DNA from: Garra rufa | Taxonomy: Eukaryota; Chordata; Actinopteri; Cypriniformes; Cyprinidae | Reading direction: 5' to 3' | DNA length: 64,000 nucleotides | Assembly: GCF_049309525.1 (NCBI RefSeq) | Contig: NC_133366.1 | Location: forward strand, 17,971,412 to 18,035,411 | Notes under the pieces: generated by a model | The model's database searches: none | What the model saw: only the letters and a program-made list of their open reading frames with translations | What the model was told of the DNA's origin: nothing | Translations under genes and position numbers: made by a program | Shown: one piece after another, positions 10,464 to 21,600 of the stretch | Layout of the letters: the number at the start of each line of letters is the position of its first letter | How positions within the stretch are numbered: position 1 is the stretch's first letter

Positions 10464-13400
10464 CTAGAAACATAAAAAAAAAAAAAAAAAAAAAAACATG
10501 AGTCAGTACACAAACATATACAGAGATTAAAGAAGGATTATTTGAAGGACATTCCGGACAAAGTCTTTCCATTCGTTTTGAATGATTAAGCCTCACCTCT
10601 GTGAAGGTCCAAGACACCGCACGTCCCTTTTTGTCCACCTGAGGGCGCCTCATTATTTCCTTTCCTCCCTGGAAGAGCACCAGAGAGGGCAGCTGCTTTG
10701 AGAGAGGAGAGGTGCTGACTCTGTATCTAAAGGGGGAGGGGGGGGGGGGGGGTGACAAACATTGCATATTGTCAAAGTCTGTTACAATTACTTCAGAGAA
10801 ACTGTGAGACAAAGCAGAGCAACTTACTTTTTGGCTACTTCACTGTAACGACCAATGTCCACTTTGCCAAATTTCAGCCCTGCACAGTTGTACCTGAGTA
10901 GGAGAGAAGTTAATCGTTTCTATTCAGAATATTTCACAGATGTAAACTACCTGTCAAAAGTTTGACGTTGGTGAAATTTTTTCTATAGTTTTTAAAGACA
11001 TAGTCACCCAACAATGAAAATTACACTAGAATTTACTCATGCTCAAGCTATTCTAAGTGTATATGACTTTTTTCTTTCAGACAAATACAATCAGAGTTAT
11101 ATTAAAAATGTTCTGGCTCTTCCAAGCTTTATAATGGCAGTGAATAAGTGTTGAGATTTTAAAGTTCAATAAAGTTTATCCATCCATCATAAAAAGTGCT
11201 CCACACATTTCCAGGGGCTTAATAAAGGCATTCTGAAGTGAATCGATGTGTTTGTGTAAGACAAATATCCATATTTGAACATTTTTAAATCGTAATCTCT
11301 AGCTTTGGTTAACTATTATGCGCATGTTTACAAGAGAGTGGCATTCCAGCAGATGATGTAGGCATAGATTATTATTGGACTTCTGTTAGACTATTAAATC
11401 TCAACACCTATTTACTGCCATTATAAAGCCTGGACACTTTTAAATGTAACTCCAATTGTATTCATCAGAAAGAAGAATTCATATATACCTAGGATGGCTT
11501 GAAGATGAATAAATAACGAGGAAAGTTTCATTTTTGGCCAAATTATCCCTTTAAGAAGAATTTAAGAAAGTATCCCTATAAGTCTCTAGTGCTTGTGAGA
11601 CTTTGTGAAATAACATTACAACTCAAAATAACTATTTTCTATCTAAAAAAAAAAAAAATGTATAGGACTAGTTCACATTCCAAACAAAGATTTACAGAAA
11701 AAGTCCCTTCTTCCTCGGCTGGGATCGTTTAAAGCCCTTTAAAGCTGCTTTTAAACTCCATTTTGGAAGTTCAAACTTGGGGCACCATACATATCCATTA
11801 TATGGAGAGACATCCTGAAATGTTTTCCTCAAAAAACAATTTCTTTACAACTGAAGAAAGAAAGACATGAACGTCTTGGATGAAAAGGGGGCGAGTACAT
11901 TATCTGTAAATTTTTGTTGTGGAAGTGAACTATTCCTTTAAATTGTAATTTACTCCTGTGATGCAAAGCTGAATTTTCAGCAGCAATTACATTTCTTATT
12001 ATTAATGTTCTGCTTAATGATTATTATAATATATTGTCCAAAAGAACAGCATTTTTTTTTTAAAATACAAATCTTTCGTGAATAAATGTACTCATAAAAA
12101 TTCTTAAAAAACAAAACAAAAAAACAACTGAACTGTAGTGCATCAAGAGCAACGTTCTTACTTCAAGGACAGATCAGCATAAACAGAGGCGAATGACTGA
12201 CACTCTGGTGACCAGTTAGCAAAAAACTCCACGATCCAGATCACTCTGTTGTCCTTCTGCAGCTCGTCCTAAAGATAAAAAGAAAAGTGAGCATTTACAC
12301 TCTCCAGCAAAAACCAAACCGTTTCAAGCATATATGTGGATCACAAAAACAGTCATAAGGGTCATTTTTTAAACATTCTGATTTATACATCTATAATTTG
12401 AATAAGCTTTCCATTGATGTATGGTTTGTTAGTATATGACAATATTTGGCTGAGATACAACTATTTGAAAATATGGAATCTGAAGGTGCAAAAAAAAAAA
12501 AAATCTAAATATTGAGAAAATCACCTTTAAAGTTGTCCAAATTAAGTTCTTAGCAATGCATATTATTACTAAAAATCACATAAAATAAAAGTTATGTAAT
12601 ATTACTAATGCTTTTTGACATAAAAGGAAAAATCGATAGTTTTGACCCAAGCAATGTATTTCCTATCGCTACAAATATACCTGTGCTACTTATAACTGGT
12701 TTTATGGTCCAGGGTCACATATTTAAACGATATTTCCCTCAGGCTGCTCAAGTTAAAGTTCAACTATCAATGTGGCTGAAATTTGAGCATATGTTACCAC
12801 TGGGTTAAAACTCATTTTGAATTATTGTTTTTGAACACCCAATGGCTTACTTACTGAGCTGCAATGGTAATAGGCATTTATGGCCTTTGAATTCCTGTTA
12901 CTAAGAAGCCAAGCACACACAAACTAGTTCCCTTTGATGTTTTAAAGGGGTCATCGGATGCAAAATTCACTTTTACATGTCGTTTGAATTGAAATGTGTC
13001 TTGGGAGTGTGTGTACACAACCACCCTATAATGACAAAAATTCACCCAGTTTTTTTTTTTTTTTTAAATCCTCATAAATCATAACCACTTTCTCAGATCA
13101 AGCCGTTCACAGATTTTTGGCAGAGCGATGTAGTTCTACACAGGCCCCTTTCACGTCTGTTGACTCTGACACAGCCGTTTTAGTGTAGACCTGCCCTGAG
13201 TGAACTGTAAACTGTCCGCCATTGTTTAGACGCCAGAGCAGGTGTAAGAGACAGAGGTGTTCTGTTGTTGGATGTAAAAATGTACATAGTGTCATTTACT
13301 CCTGACATCTAAACCACTGAAGACACAGAGGGTTACTTTTGTTCTGAAGGGAATGCGCCTCCTGATCTACCTAAAACTTGCACGAATAATTTGTGATCCA

Positions 13401-14689
13401 ACTTCACCTACAGAGGAAGAGAGTATAAATGTTATGAATCTTTGCAAATCGCCTTTCAGAATAATGTGCTAGTTAGCAAGTTCCGCAACGAATATGGCGA
13501 AAGACTGCCACCCAATGGAAGAGAGGGGCGGGGTGCGCAGAGCTCATTAACATTTAAAGGGATATGTACTGTTTTTTGACAAGGTAAAAAGGGTGTTGTT
13601 TTACACTTCCATAGAGAATTTTTAACCACAGTATGTTATAGACTTTTCATTAAAACCCTAAAGAATCATATCAGCTTGTGGAAAATAGGCATCCGATGAC
13701 CCCTTTAAGTTAGTGAATAGTAGGCAATCCTCCCAATCACTCTCATCCATATTGTTCAGCTCTTTTCCCTTTTTTCCACTGCAATTCTGTTTTGAAATCC
13801 AGCAGCCCATGAAGCGTAACTTAAATACTTGTTTCTGAAGCAAACAACCCAATATGAACTCATACTCACATCAATGGTTTTATCACTGAAGTACTTGATG
13901 TATTCAGGGCCCATGTAGAGAGGAGGTTTGCAGGTCATCAGGAAAACTACATCAATAATAAGAGAACATTAACAGCCATTATAATACATCAGTGTAGTTT
14001 AATATCAATATCTGTTTCCGTTACTTCATTTTTATGCACAATTTGAAAAAAAAAAAAAAACCATCATAAACGAGTGATGGAAACGGAATTCGCAAAAAAG
14101 TTTCCACGATCACCTGAGGTGTTTTTTGACAGCATTTACTGTGTTTCGTCTGCTCTCTCTCAGGCGCAAGTAATTTAGATGTGAAAATTATTTTATTCAG
14201 TGGCTTCTCCTTTTCTTAGTAATATTTAGTGCCAGTTTATCAGTATTTAATAACAACAGCTGTTTCCAACACCCTGTTTTTGTGTGTATTTTGAAATATC
14301 GCATTAGAAAAAAAAAAGTAATGGAAATGCCTAAATTCGAAATAAAATCTCTTAATTTGCGAAAAAGTTATACGGCTTGCTTCAGGTGTTTTTTGAATAG
14401 TGCAACTGCATTTACTGTGTTTCGTCTGCTCTCTCTGAGGCGCAAGTTATTTATTATATATGAAAATTATTATATTAAATTATTATATTCAGTGGCTTCT
14501 CTTACTTTTCTTAGTGATATTTAGTGCCAGTTTATCTCTTTGACTCATTGGATGGAAAAGGTACTTATTCACGAATGTTTTATGCGATATTTCAATTTTG
14601 CACATAAGATAAATTCACAACTTTGGATGTAAACACGGCTACAAATATACCTTTTTAGTTTTTGTTCATATTTTTAATTAGATTTTATT

Positions 14690-14740
<51 letters not shown>

Positions 14741-16852
14741 TAGAGTTGTATTTATTTTAGCATTTTAACTAAACCAAAATGAGAAATGGTTGAAATACAG
14801 TTCTTTCAAAAGAAAGATGCCTTCAGTTACGTGTTTCCACTGAAGGACTGTTTGCAATTTTGTGAAAAATAAAAAATACTGACCAATACACAATGTCAAG
14901 TAGAGAAGCCCCAAACGTATGTCCAGTCTGAAGAACAGAATCACATTGGCCACTTTACAAAAGAGGATGATGTTGCCCACGTGCTGCTCAATGGTAACTG
15001 TGGAGAAAAGATTGAACAAAAACAACATATCTAATATTGCACTGCTTTGTGATACAAAAATGCATACTCAAAGGGGTTGAGTTGAACAGCAGAGCTGGAG
15101 GAGGGGAAGAGAGAGTAACAGAAACACTGAATGACAAAGGAAACTGATTGAACAACAAACACAACGACAACGGTCACTTAGAGCACAAGGACTCACAGGT
15201 GCCCAAATGTTTAGGGTATAAACAAAACCTTCACATTCAAGCTAAGCATAATGTCATCAGACTCCATATGAATGGGGATTATTCTCTGACATTTGAATGT
15301 CAGTAAATAACGCTGTGGAAAAAAATTGAATTGCACAAAAATGGAAAAGAGTGTTTTAGGAGGGAGAAACTCTTACTTGCTCTTCTGTTCTTCATCATGA
15401 CTATAGCGCTTAAAAACATCAGTATCTCCACCTCTCTCTGAGAAAAAATAATTAACAAAGCAAGACATTAATTTAAATGTTAGCAAATAGCAAAAATAAA
15501 ATAATACAGTGTCACATTCTAAATATATTTATATGTACAAGTATTACAAGTAAATCAATTTTAGTGAAATATTGAATTAGTACACTAAAGTCAAAAGTTT
15601 TTGAACAGTATGATTTTTAATTTTTTTAAAGAATTCTCTTCTGCTTAAATAAAAAGCAGTAATATTTTATTATTTAAAATAACTACTTTTTATTTGAATA
15701 TAGTTTAAAATGCAATTTATTCCTGTGATCAAAGCTAAATTTTCAGCATCATTACTCCAGTCCAGTGTCACACGATCCTTCAGAAATCATTATAATATGC
15801 TGATTTGCTGTTCAAGAAACATTTGTATTGTTATTATCATTATTATCAATATTTAAAAGGATTTCTATTTCAGATAAACATTGTTCTTTTGAACTTTCTA
15901 TTCCTCAAATAAACCTGAAAAAAATTATACTTAACCGTTTTCAACATAATAATAATAAATGTTTTTTTGAGCAGCAAATCAGAATATTAAATTTATTTCT
16001 GAAGGATCATGTGACTGAAGTAATGATGTAAAAAAAATCATCTTTGAAATCACAGAAATAAAATGCATTTTAAAATGTATTTAATAGAAAACAATTATTT
16101 AAAATTGTAAAAATATTTCAAAACTGTACTGTACTTTGGATCAAATAAATGCAGGCTTGGTGGGCAGAAAAGACTTAAAAAGAAAAACACACTAACAATC
16201 TTACCGTCTAAAAACTTTTGACTGGAAGTGTACATAGTACAGTTTTAATAGGCTTTTACTTTTTGGTTTTAAAATATTAAAAATCCTACAAATTTCTGTG
16301 TTTTGAACAGCACCCAGATTTACCCATTTGTGTTGCATTGTTCAGGCTTTTGGACCCTTCTGTGTGCCATCATTTTTTATTAAAAAATATATAAATATAC
16401 AATACACAAGAGTGTGTTCATTGAATGATACACATGTACCATATGTGGGACACGTTGCCAAGTTTCTTTCATCCACATGCATCATTTATATGCATAGTAT
16501 CCCGACCTCTTTTACCATGATTTTGGGCTTGTTTTCGAGCCAGCTAAATGGCGACCCAAACATTCTCCTGGCCACAACCCAGTCCCCTTGTTACGAGGCA
16601 GGTTAACTGTATCTGTTATCATTCCGCATATATTAAAACCCCAACTATCTGTTTTATACATACCCAGTCAAAATCACATGAATTGCCATCCTCACGCTGC
16701 GTCGAAAGATGTTCGCAGATCCCAGGCGTTTTGCGGATAAGCAAGAACGCAATAGACATAAATAACGAGGCTATGTAGTATGGCTTTAGCAGCCATTTGT
16801 AAACCTGCGGCAAATGATACAGAAACGCGAAGAGAGGTGTTAATAAAGCCAT
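10281..16852 (-). CDS. tmx2: Thioredoxin-related transmembrane protein 2 (complete, 8 coding exons)
   Basis: ER-membrane protein of the disulfide-isomerase family. Exons on -: 16664-16852, 15377-15437, 14884-14997, 13870-13946, 12162-12268, 10828-10893, 10597-10726, 10281-10463. They total 927 bp and join in frame through GT-AG introns to 308 residues (human about 296). Residues 1-63 (MALLTPLFAFLY...STQREDGNSCDFDW) and the next ~80 residues match human TMX2 closely and hold the hydrophobic membrane segments. The thioredoxin-like domain follows (from about residue 148). Its active site reads Ser-Pro-Glu-Cys at 167-170; mammalian TMX2 has Ser-Asn-Asp-Cys, so the family lacks the first catalytic Cys of CXXC. 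The C-terminus is acidic then KKDK, a KKXX-type ER retrieval signal. The 5' end faces med19. Teleost a/b copy not assigned. Confidence 0.95.
10597..10726 (-). CDS. tmx2: tmx2 coding exon 7
   Basis: 130 bp encoding YRVSTSPLSKQLPSLVLFQG onward, including the thioredoxin cis-proline region (TSPL). The acceptor follows a C-rich tract (15 or more pyrimidines, seen as a G run on + near 10731-10752). Confidence 0.95.
10828..10893 (-). CDS. tmx2: tmx2 coding exon 6
   Basis: 66 bp encoding YNCAGLKFGKVDIGRYSEVA; acceptor tactcag, donor GTAAGT. Confidence 0.95.
10996..11550. mobile_element. TTAA-flanked MITE in tmx2 intron
   Basis: The left end AGACATAGTCACCCAACAAT and right end ATTTTTGGCCAAATTATCCCT are degenerate inverted repeats, with TTAA directly outside (10992-10995, 11551-11554). 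The inner words 'tctggctcttccaagcttta' and 'ataatggcagtgaat' identify it as the same family as the interrupted copy at 23171-26780. Confidence 0.75.
11655..11937. mobile_element. Degenerate MITE in tmx2 intron
   Basis: 'ggactagttcacattcc' at the left and 'ggaagtgaactattcc' at the right are inverted repeats, and TTAA follows at 11938-11941. The left target copy has decayed. No reading frame. Confidence 0.5.
12162..12268 (-). CDS. tmx2: tmx2 coding exon 5 (thioredoxin active-site exon)
   Basis: 107 bp encoding WIVEFFANWSPECQSFA, the thioredoxin fold's first strand and atypical SPEC site. Confidence 0.95.
12332..12722. mobile_element. Fold-back MITE in tmx2 intron ('gtggtccagggtcac' family)
   Basis: Termini 'gtggatcacaaaaacagtca' and 'actggttttatggtccaggg' are inverse copies of one another. 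The same family recurs at about 29100-29360 (opposite orientation) and 29620-30040 in slc43a1 introns. Non-coding. Confidence 0.7.
12946..13704. mobile_element. TTAA-flanked DNA transposon (759 bp)
   Basis: Perfect inverted termini AGGGGTCATCGGATGC / GCATCCGATGACCCCT lie directly inside TTAA at 12942-12945 and 13705-13708. The interior has no convincing coding sequence. A fragment of the same family is at 540-758. Confidence 0.85.
13870..13946 (-). CDS. tmx2: tmx2 coding exon 4
   Basis: 77 bp encoding FLMTCKPPLYMGPEYIKYF and KTID; donor GTGAGTATG is near consensus. Confidence 0.95.
14100..14545. repeat. Diverged ~265-bp tandem duplication in tmx2 intron
   Basis: The block at about 14101-14245 (gaggtgttttttgacag ... 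tttagtgccagtttatc) recurs at about 14365-14540 with small indels, including 'actgtgtttcgtctgctctc' and 'atatttagtgccagtttatc' in both. Confidence 0.75.
14694..14737. repeat. (AT)n microsatellite
   Basis: About 22 AT units in a tmx2 intron. Confidence 0.95.
14884..14997 (-). CDS. tmx2: tmx2 coding exon 3
   Basis: 114 bp encoding the TIEQHVGN...LRLDI-type membrane-region block (FFRLDIRLGLLYLTLCI). The donor was chosen as ATTG|GTCAGT because only this joins in frame to FLMTCKPP of the next exon. Confidence 0.93.
15377..15437 (-). CDS. tmx2: tmx2 coding exon 2
   Basis: 61 bp encoding REVEILMFLSAIVMMKNRRA; acceptor tttctcag, donor GTAAGA; ends in phase 1. Confidence 0.95.
15581..16242. mobile_element. 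Fold-back MITE, 'cactaccagtcaaaagtttt' family
   Basis: Starts 'acactaaagtcaaaagtttt' and ends 'aaaacttttgactggaagtg'; the arms continue inward with shared words such as 'tcctgtgatcaaagctaaat' and 'cagaaatcattataatatgc'. Related copies lie at 18183-19131, 24921-25446, 33182-33961 and 20451-21999. Confidence 0.8.
16664..16852 (-). CDS. tmx2: tmx2 coding exon 1
   Basis: Start ATG at 16852-16850 and 63 codons ending CDFDW, then donor GTATGT. This ATG gives the expected human-like N-terminus with a hydrophobic segment. Confidence 0.95.
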
Positions 16853-17450
16853 TTTTCTTTTGTATTTTTAGAAAACGAGTGGTGTGGTGATCCAAGACAG
16901 CAGACTCTGCATCCACACCGCTATCCCTGCAAGATAAAATTCGTCGGCAAATGAATTAAACGATTTAAAGGGACAGAGGTCACTGCGGACGAAGAAAAAA
17001 ATTAGCCCCGCCTCTTGAAAGCACGCACGTTCATAGGTCACTTTCCTGATACGAAGTCGCTCATTGGTGGTGATGTCACATAAAGGGAAGGATAAGAGGA
17101 AGTATGTCCCTTTTCTTTTATTTACCGTAATATAAAAACTTCCAGGGACGATTTTGACATGCGTCACTGACGCCAACATTAATTATTTGTCTTATCTTAT
17201 ATAATTATTTATACAAGTAACATACAGTATTATAAAACATAATGCATTTTACTACGCATTGTGTGAGTCCATTTAGTAAAATTTAGCAACTGCCCACAAT
17301 ACGATCACGTACTTGATAAATTACGGTAATTTTCCCCCAAATAACCGGAAGCAATTGTCAACGCATTGTCAGGGGCGTTCCGCTGTAACGTTAGTAAAGC
17401 TAAGACAAACGTCCACAACTATAATAACATCTTAGTGTAGCTTTGCCATC
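16853..17450. promoter_or_regulatory. Putative bidirectional tmx2/med19 promoter
   Basis: The start codons of tmx2 (-) and med19 (+) are 598 bp apart and point away from each other, the usual layout of a shared promoter. Visible sites include ACCGGAAGC (17344-17352), a perfect ETS/GABPA-type core common in housekeeping bidirectional promoters, and the near-palindrome GCGTCACTGACGCC (17161-17174) with CRE half-sites. No TATA box was seen in a convincing position. Transcription starts cannot be placed from sequence alone. Confidence 0.6.
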
Positions 17451-17658
17451 ATGACAGAAATCTTCTCCTCTCTGTATGGTCAGCCTGATTCACAGGGTCC
17501 AGCAGGGCCATCTGCGCTTGGCTTTGGATCTGGGAAACCTCAGGTACCCCAAAACATGGGCCCGATGTGTTTTCCGCATCAGATGGTGGATGAAGGGGGT
17601 CCTATCAGAAAACCCGCAGCGATGAACGAGCCCTTCTACCTGCTGCGAGAACTGCCCA
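17451..17658 (+). CDS. med19: med19 coding exon 1
   Basis: MTEIFSSLYGQPDS to FYLLRELP, ending in phase 1 at donor CCCA|GTGAGC. The frame stays open for 27 codons past the donor, which is intron read-through. Confidence 0.95.
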
Positions 17659-18532
17659 GTGAGCGCCTCTTTTGTGATTTTAGTATTGGCGGTATTATTG
17701 AATTCGTAGTAATAAAATGCCATTCTAAAATGCTTGTATAGTTTGTACCCAGGTATTTACATGGTACTTTAAAGAATACCACGGAACTATACACAAATAC
17801 TTTTCCAGTAACCATACCATGCAATATATGTCATGTAACGCCCTTACTAAGATTACCCTGGTAACATTTCTAACAGCATCACTGTTATTCAAGAATATAA
17901 AAATAACTGCAAAAAATATTAATAATACTAATTTGTTATAGTTCTGTTTTTATTAACAATAATCGTATTTTGTCCTATAGCTCTTAAACCAGGGAGCCAG
18001 GGCCACTAGAGGGCCTCAAAAACAAGATTTAAAATAAGATAACTACAAAAAATAGAAGTGTTTTAAAAGTGTGATTTCTAGGAGTGGAAAAGTAATGTAA
18101 TTTAATAAATCTTAATTAAAATATGACACATATTTGGACACTTTTTTGTAATAAATAGACATTGTATACTTTTCCTCGAACTATACACTACCAGTCAAAA
18201 GTTTTTGAACAGTAAGATTTTTAATGTTTTGTTAAAGAAGTCTCTTCTGCTCAAAAAGCCTGCATTTATTTTCAAAGTACAGTAAAAAAAAAACAGTAAA
18301 AGTCTGAACAATTTTTACTATATAAAATCTTCTATATTAATATTTTAATTACATTTAAAAAAATGTAATTTATTCCTGTGATCAAAGCTAAATTTTTAGC
18401 ATCATCACTTCAGTTTTCAGTGTCACATGATCCTTCAGAAATCATTTTAATATGCTGCTGATTTGCAGTTCAAAGTTTTTTTTATTATGTAATATGTAAA
18501 ACAGTTGAATACATTTTTGTAAACTTGGAGTC

Positions 18533-18611
<79 letters not shown>

Positions 18612-21600
18612 TTATTTATTTATTTATTTATTTATTATTTTTGGGAGGGGGGGGGCAAATAAATTATAGAAATTAATACTTTTATTTAGCAAGGATGCTT
18701 TAAATTGATCAAAAGTGATGAAAAAGACATTTATAAGGTTATAAGAGATTTCTGTTCCAGATAAATGCTGTTTTTCTGAACTTTCTTTTCCATCAAAGAA
18801 ACCTGAAAATTTCTACTCAGCAGTTTTCCGCATAATAGTAATCATAAATGTTTTTTTAAGCAGCAAATCTAAATATTACAGTGATTTCTGAAGGATGGTG
18901 TAACTAGAGTAATGATGCTAAAAATTCAGCTTTGAAATCACAGGAAGAAATTACATTTTAAAATATATTTAAATAGAAAACAGTTATTTCAAAGTACGTT
19001 ATTTCAAGTCAAAATATTTCACAAATTTTCCTGTTTTTGCTGTACTTTGGATCAAATAAATGCAGGCTTGGTGAGCAGAAGATACTTCTTTAAAAACTTA
19101 CTGTTCAAAAACTTTTGACTGGCAGTGTATATTGGTTCAGTATATACAGTGGGATCCATGAAGAAAATGTTGCATTTAAAACTTCTAAAATTCTAAAATG
19201 TGATTTATTTGAATTTACATCATTGTATGTTCTTTGTTGTATTTTATGAGAATCTGCTGTAATCAACTTTTGAAAACAAAACATTATCATTACAGCAAAT
19301 GTACCAGAGCCAGACTTTGAGTAAAAAAGATTAAGAAACTTTAGTTAGCATGCAAAATTTTGGTAGTGGGTTATTTTATTTTATTTAGGTAATAGAGCTG
19401 TTTTGGTCGCCTTTATGAACCTGTTAACCCTCATATCATCTTCACAGTGGAGAATGAGCTGACAGGACACACAAATCTCATCACACACTACAACCTGGAG
19501 CACGCTTATAACAAGTTCTGCGGAAAGAAGGTGAAGGAGAAACTCAGCAACTTCCTTCCTGAGCTTCCTGGTGTGTACGCGTACTTTCACCTTTCAGTGC
19601 TAATTCTGCAGCAGTTCTAGTACCTCAAAGGCACAGTTCATCTATAAAAAAATCTGTCAATATTTACATACTCTCCACTTGTTTCTTTGTTCTACTAAAT
19701 ACGAAAGAAGATATTTTGAGGAATACTGAAACTACATTGAGTTTTGATCCTCCTGTATTCCAGGTATGATCGACAGCCCAGGCATTCAGGACAACAGCTC
19801 TCTGCGATCTCTCATTGAGAAGCCGCCAGTGTGCAACAACTCGTTCAGTCCTCTCACTGGGGCTATGCTCACCGGCTTCAGGCTACACACTGGCCCTGTA
19901 AGTGTGTGTGTGTGTGTGTATAAGAGAGGCTAAAGAAGGATCCCTTTGCATTTAGCGAGGCAAGTGTAACTAATGCTGCCTCTGCTTTGACTGTACTTGG
20001 AGGTTTGTTGATGTCTTTCTTAGATGGCATTGGTAGCGAATGGTTATGTGGGTCAGTCGATTGTTGTTTTGCATGCATGTTTTATATGACTCTTTCTGTC
20101 TTGTCAAAGTTACCAGAGCAGTATAGACTGATGCATATTCAGCCACCGAAGAAGAAGAACAAACACAAGCATAAACATCATCGACCGCAGGATCCCCTAC
20201 CGCCAGGTGAGGGTCAAACACAAACATAGAAATCAATGTGTGCTTTCTTGCATCTTAACTGTGAATCTCACATCTTTACCACAGAAACTCCATCAGATTC
20301 GGACCACAAGAAGAAGAAGAAAAAGAAGGATGATGACCCAGACAGAAAGAAAAAGAAGAAAGATAAGAAAAAGAAAAAGGTAACTGGAGTTATTATGGTC
20401 TTTATATGATAGTACAGATTACAGCTGGTCTTATTTTGTAAGAGTTCTTCTACACTACCATTCAAAAAGTTTAAGGTCAAATGTTTTAAAGTCTCTTATA
20501 TGGAAGCCCATTTCCACCACTGAATAAAAAAAATATATAATAATTGGAACTTTTTATCTTACAATTCAGAAGTTTTCTCGCAATTGCTATTTTACATCTT
20601 GCAATTCTGACTTTTTTTCCCTCTGAATTGAGATATAAACTTGCAAATGCAAGCTATAAAGTCAGAATTGCATGATATAAACTCGCAAATACAACTTTTT
20701 TCCTAGAATTGCATATGAACTCGCAATTATGAGTTTTAAAGTCAGAATGTGAGATATAAACTCACAATTGTGAGAAATGAAGTCAGAATTGGGTGATATA
20801 TACTCACAATTGCAAATTATAAAGTCAGAATTGTGAGATATAAACTAGCAAATCTGATTTGTTTTTCTCAAAATTGTGATATAAACTAAATAAAAAATTC
20901 TAAAGTATATCAGACTTGCAAGACAAACTAGCAATTCTAAAAAATAGTCACAATTCTGAGAAATAAAGTCAGAATTGTAAAATATAAATTCACAATTCAG
21001 ATTTTTTTTCTCCGAATTGAGACTATTTCTCAGAATTCTGACTATAACATGCAATTGCAAAAAGTCAGAATTGCAAGATATAAACTCGCAAATCTGACTT
21101 TTTTTTCGAGTTATAAAGTCGGAATGTGAGATAAATTTGCAGTTATGATTTTTTTTCCTCAGAACTGTGATATAAACTCGCATCTGCAAATTATAGTCAG
21201 AACTGCGAGATATAAACTCGCAAATCTGACTTTTCTCAGAATTGCATGATATAATCTCACAATTTTGAGTTATAAAGTTAGAATGTGAGATATAAACTCA
21301 CAATTGCAAATTATAGTCAGAACTGCGAGATAATAAACTCGCAAATCTGACTTTTCTCAGATTTTATATAAACTTGCAAATCTGACTTTTTTCAGAATTG
21401 TAATATAAACCTGCAACTGCAAATCATAGTCAGAATTTTAACACAAGCTCACCATTCTGAGAAATAATGTCACATTTCTAAAAAGAAAGTTTAAATTGCA
21501 AGATATAAACTCACAATTCGGAAAAAGTTTATATTTCGCAATTCTGACTTATTTCTCAGAATTCTGACTTTATAACATGCAATTGTGAGTTCAGTCAGAT

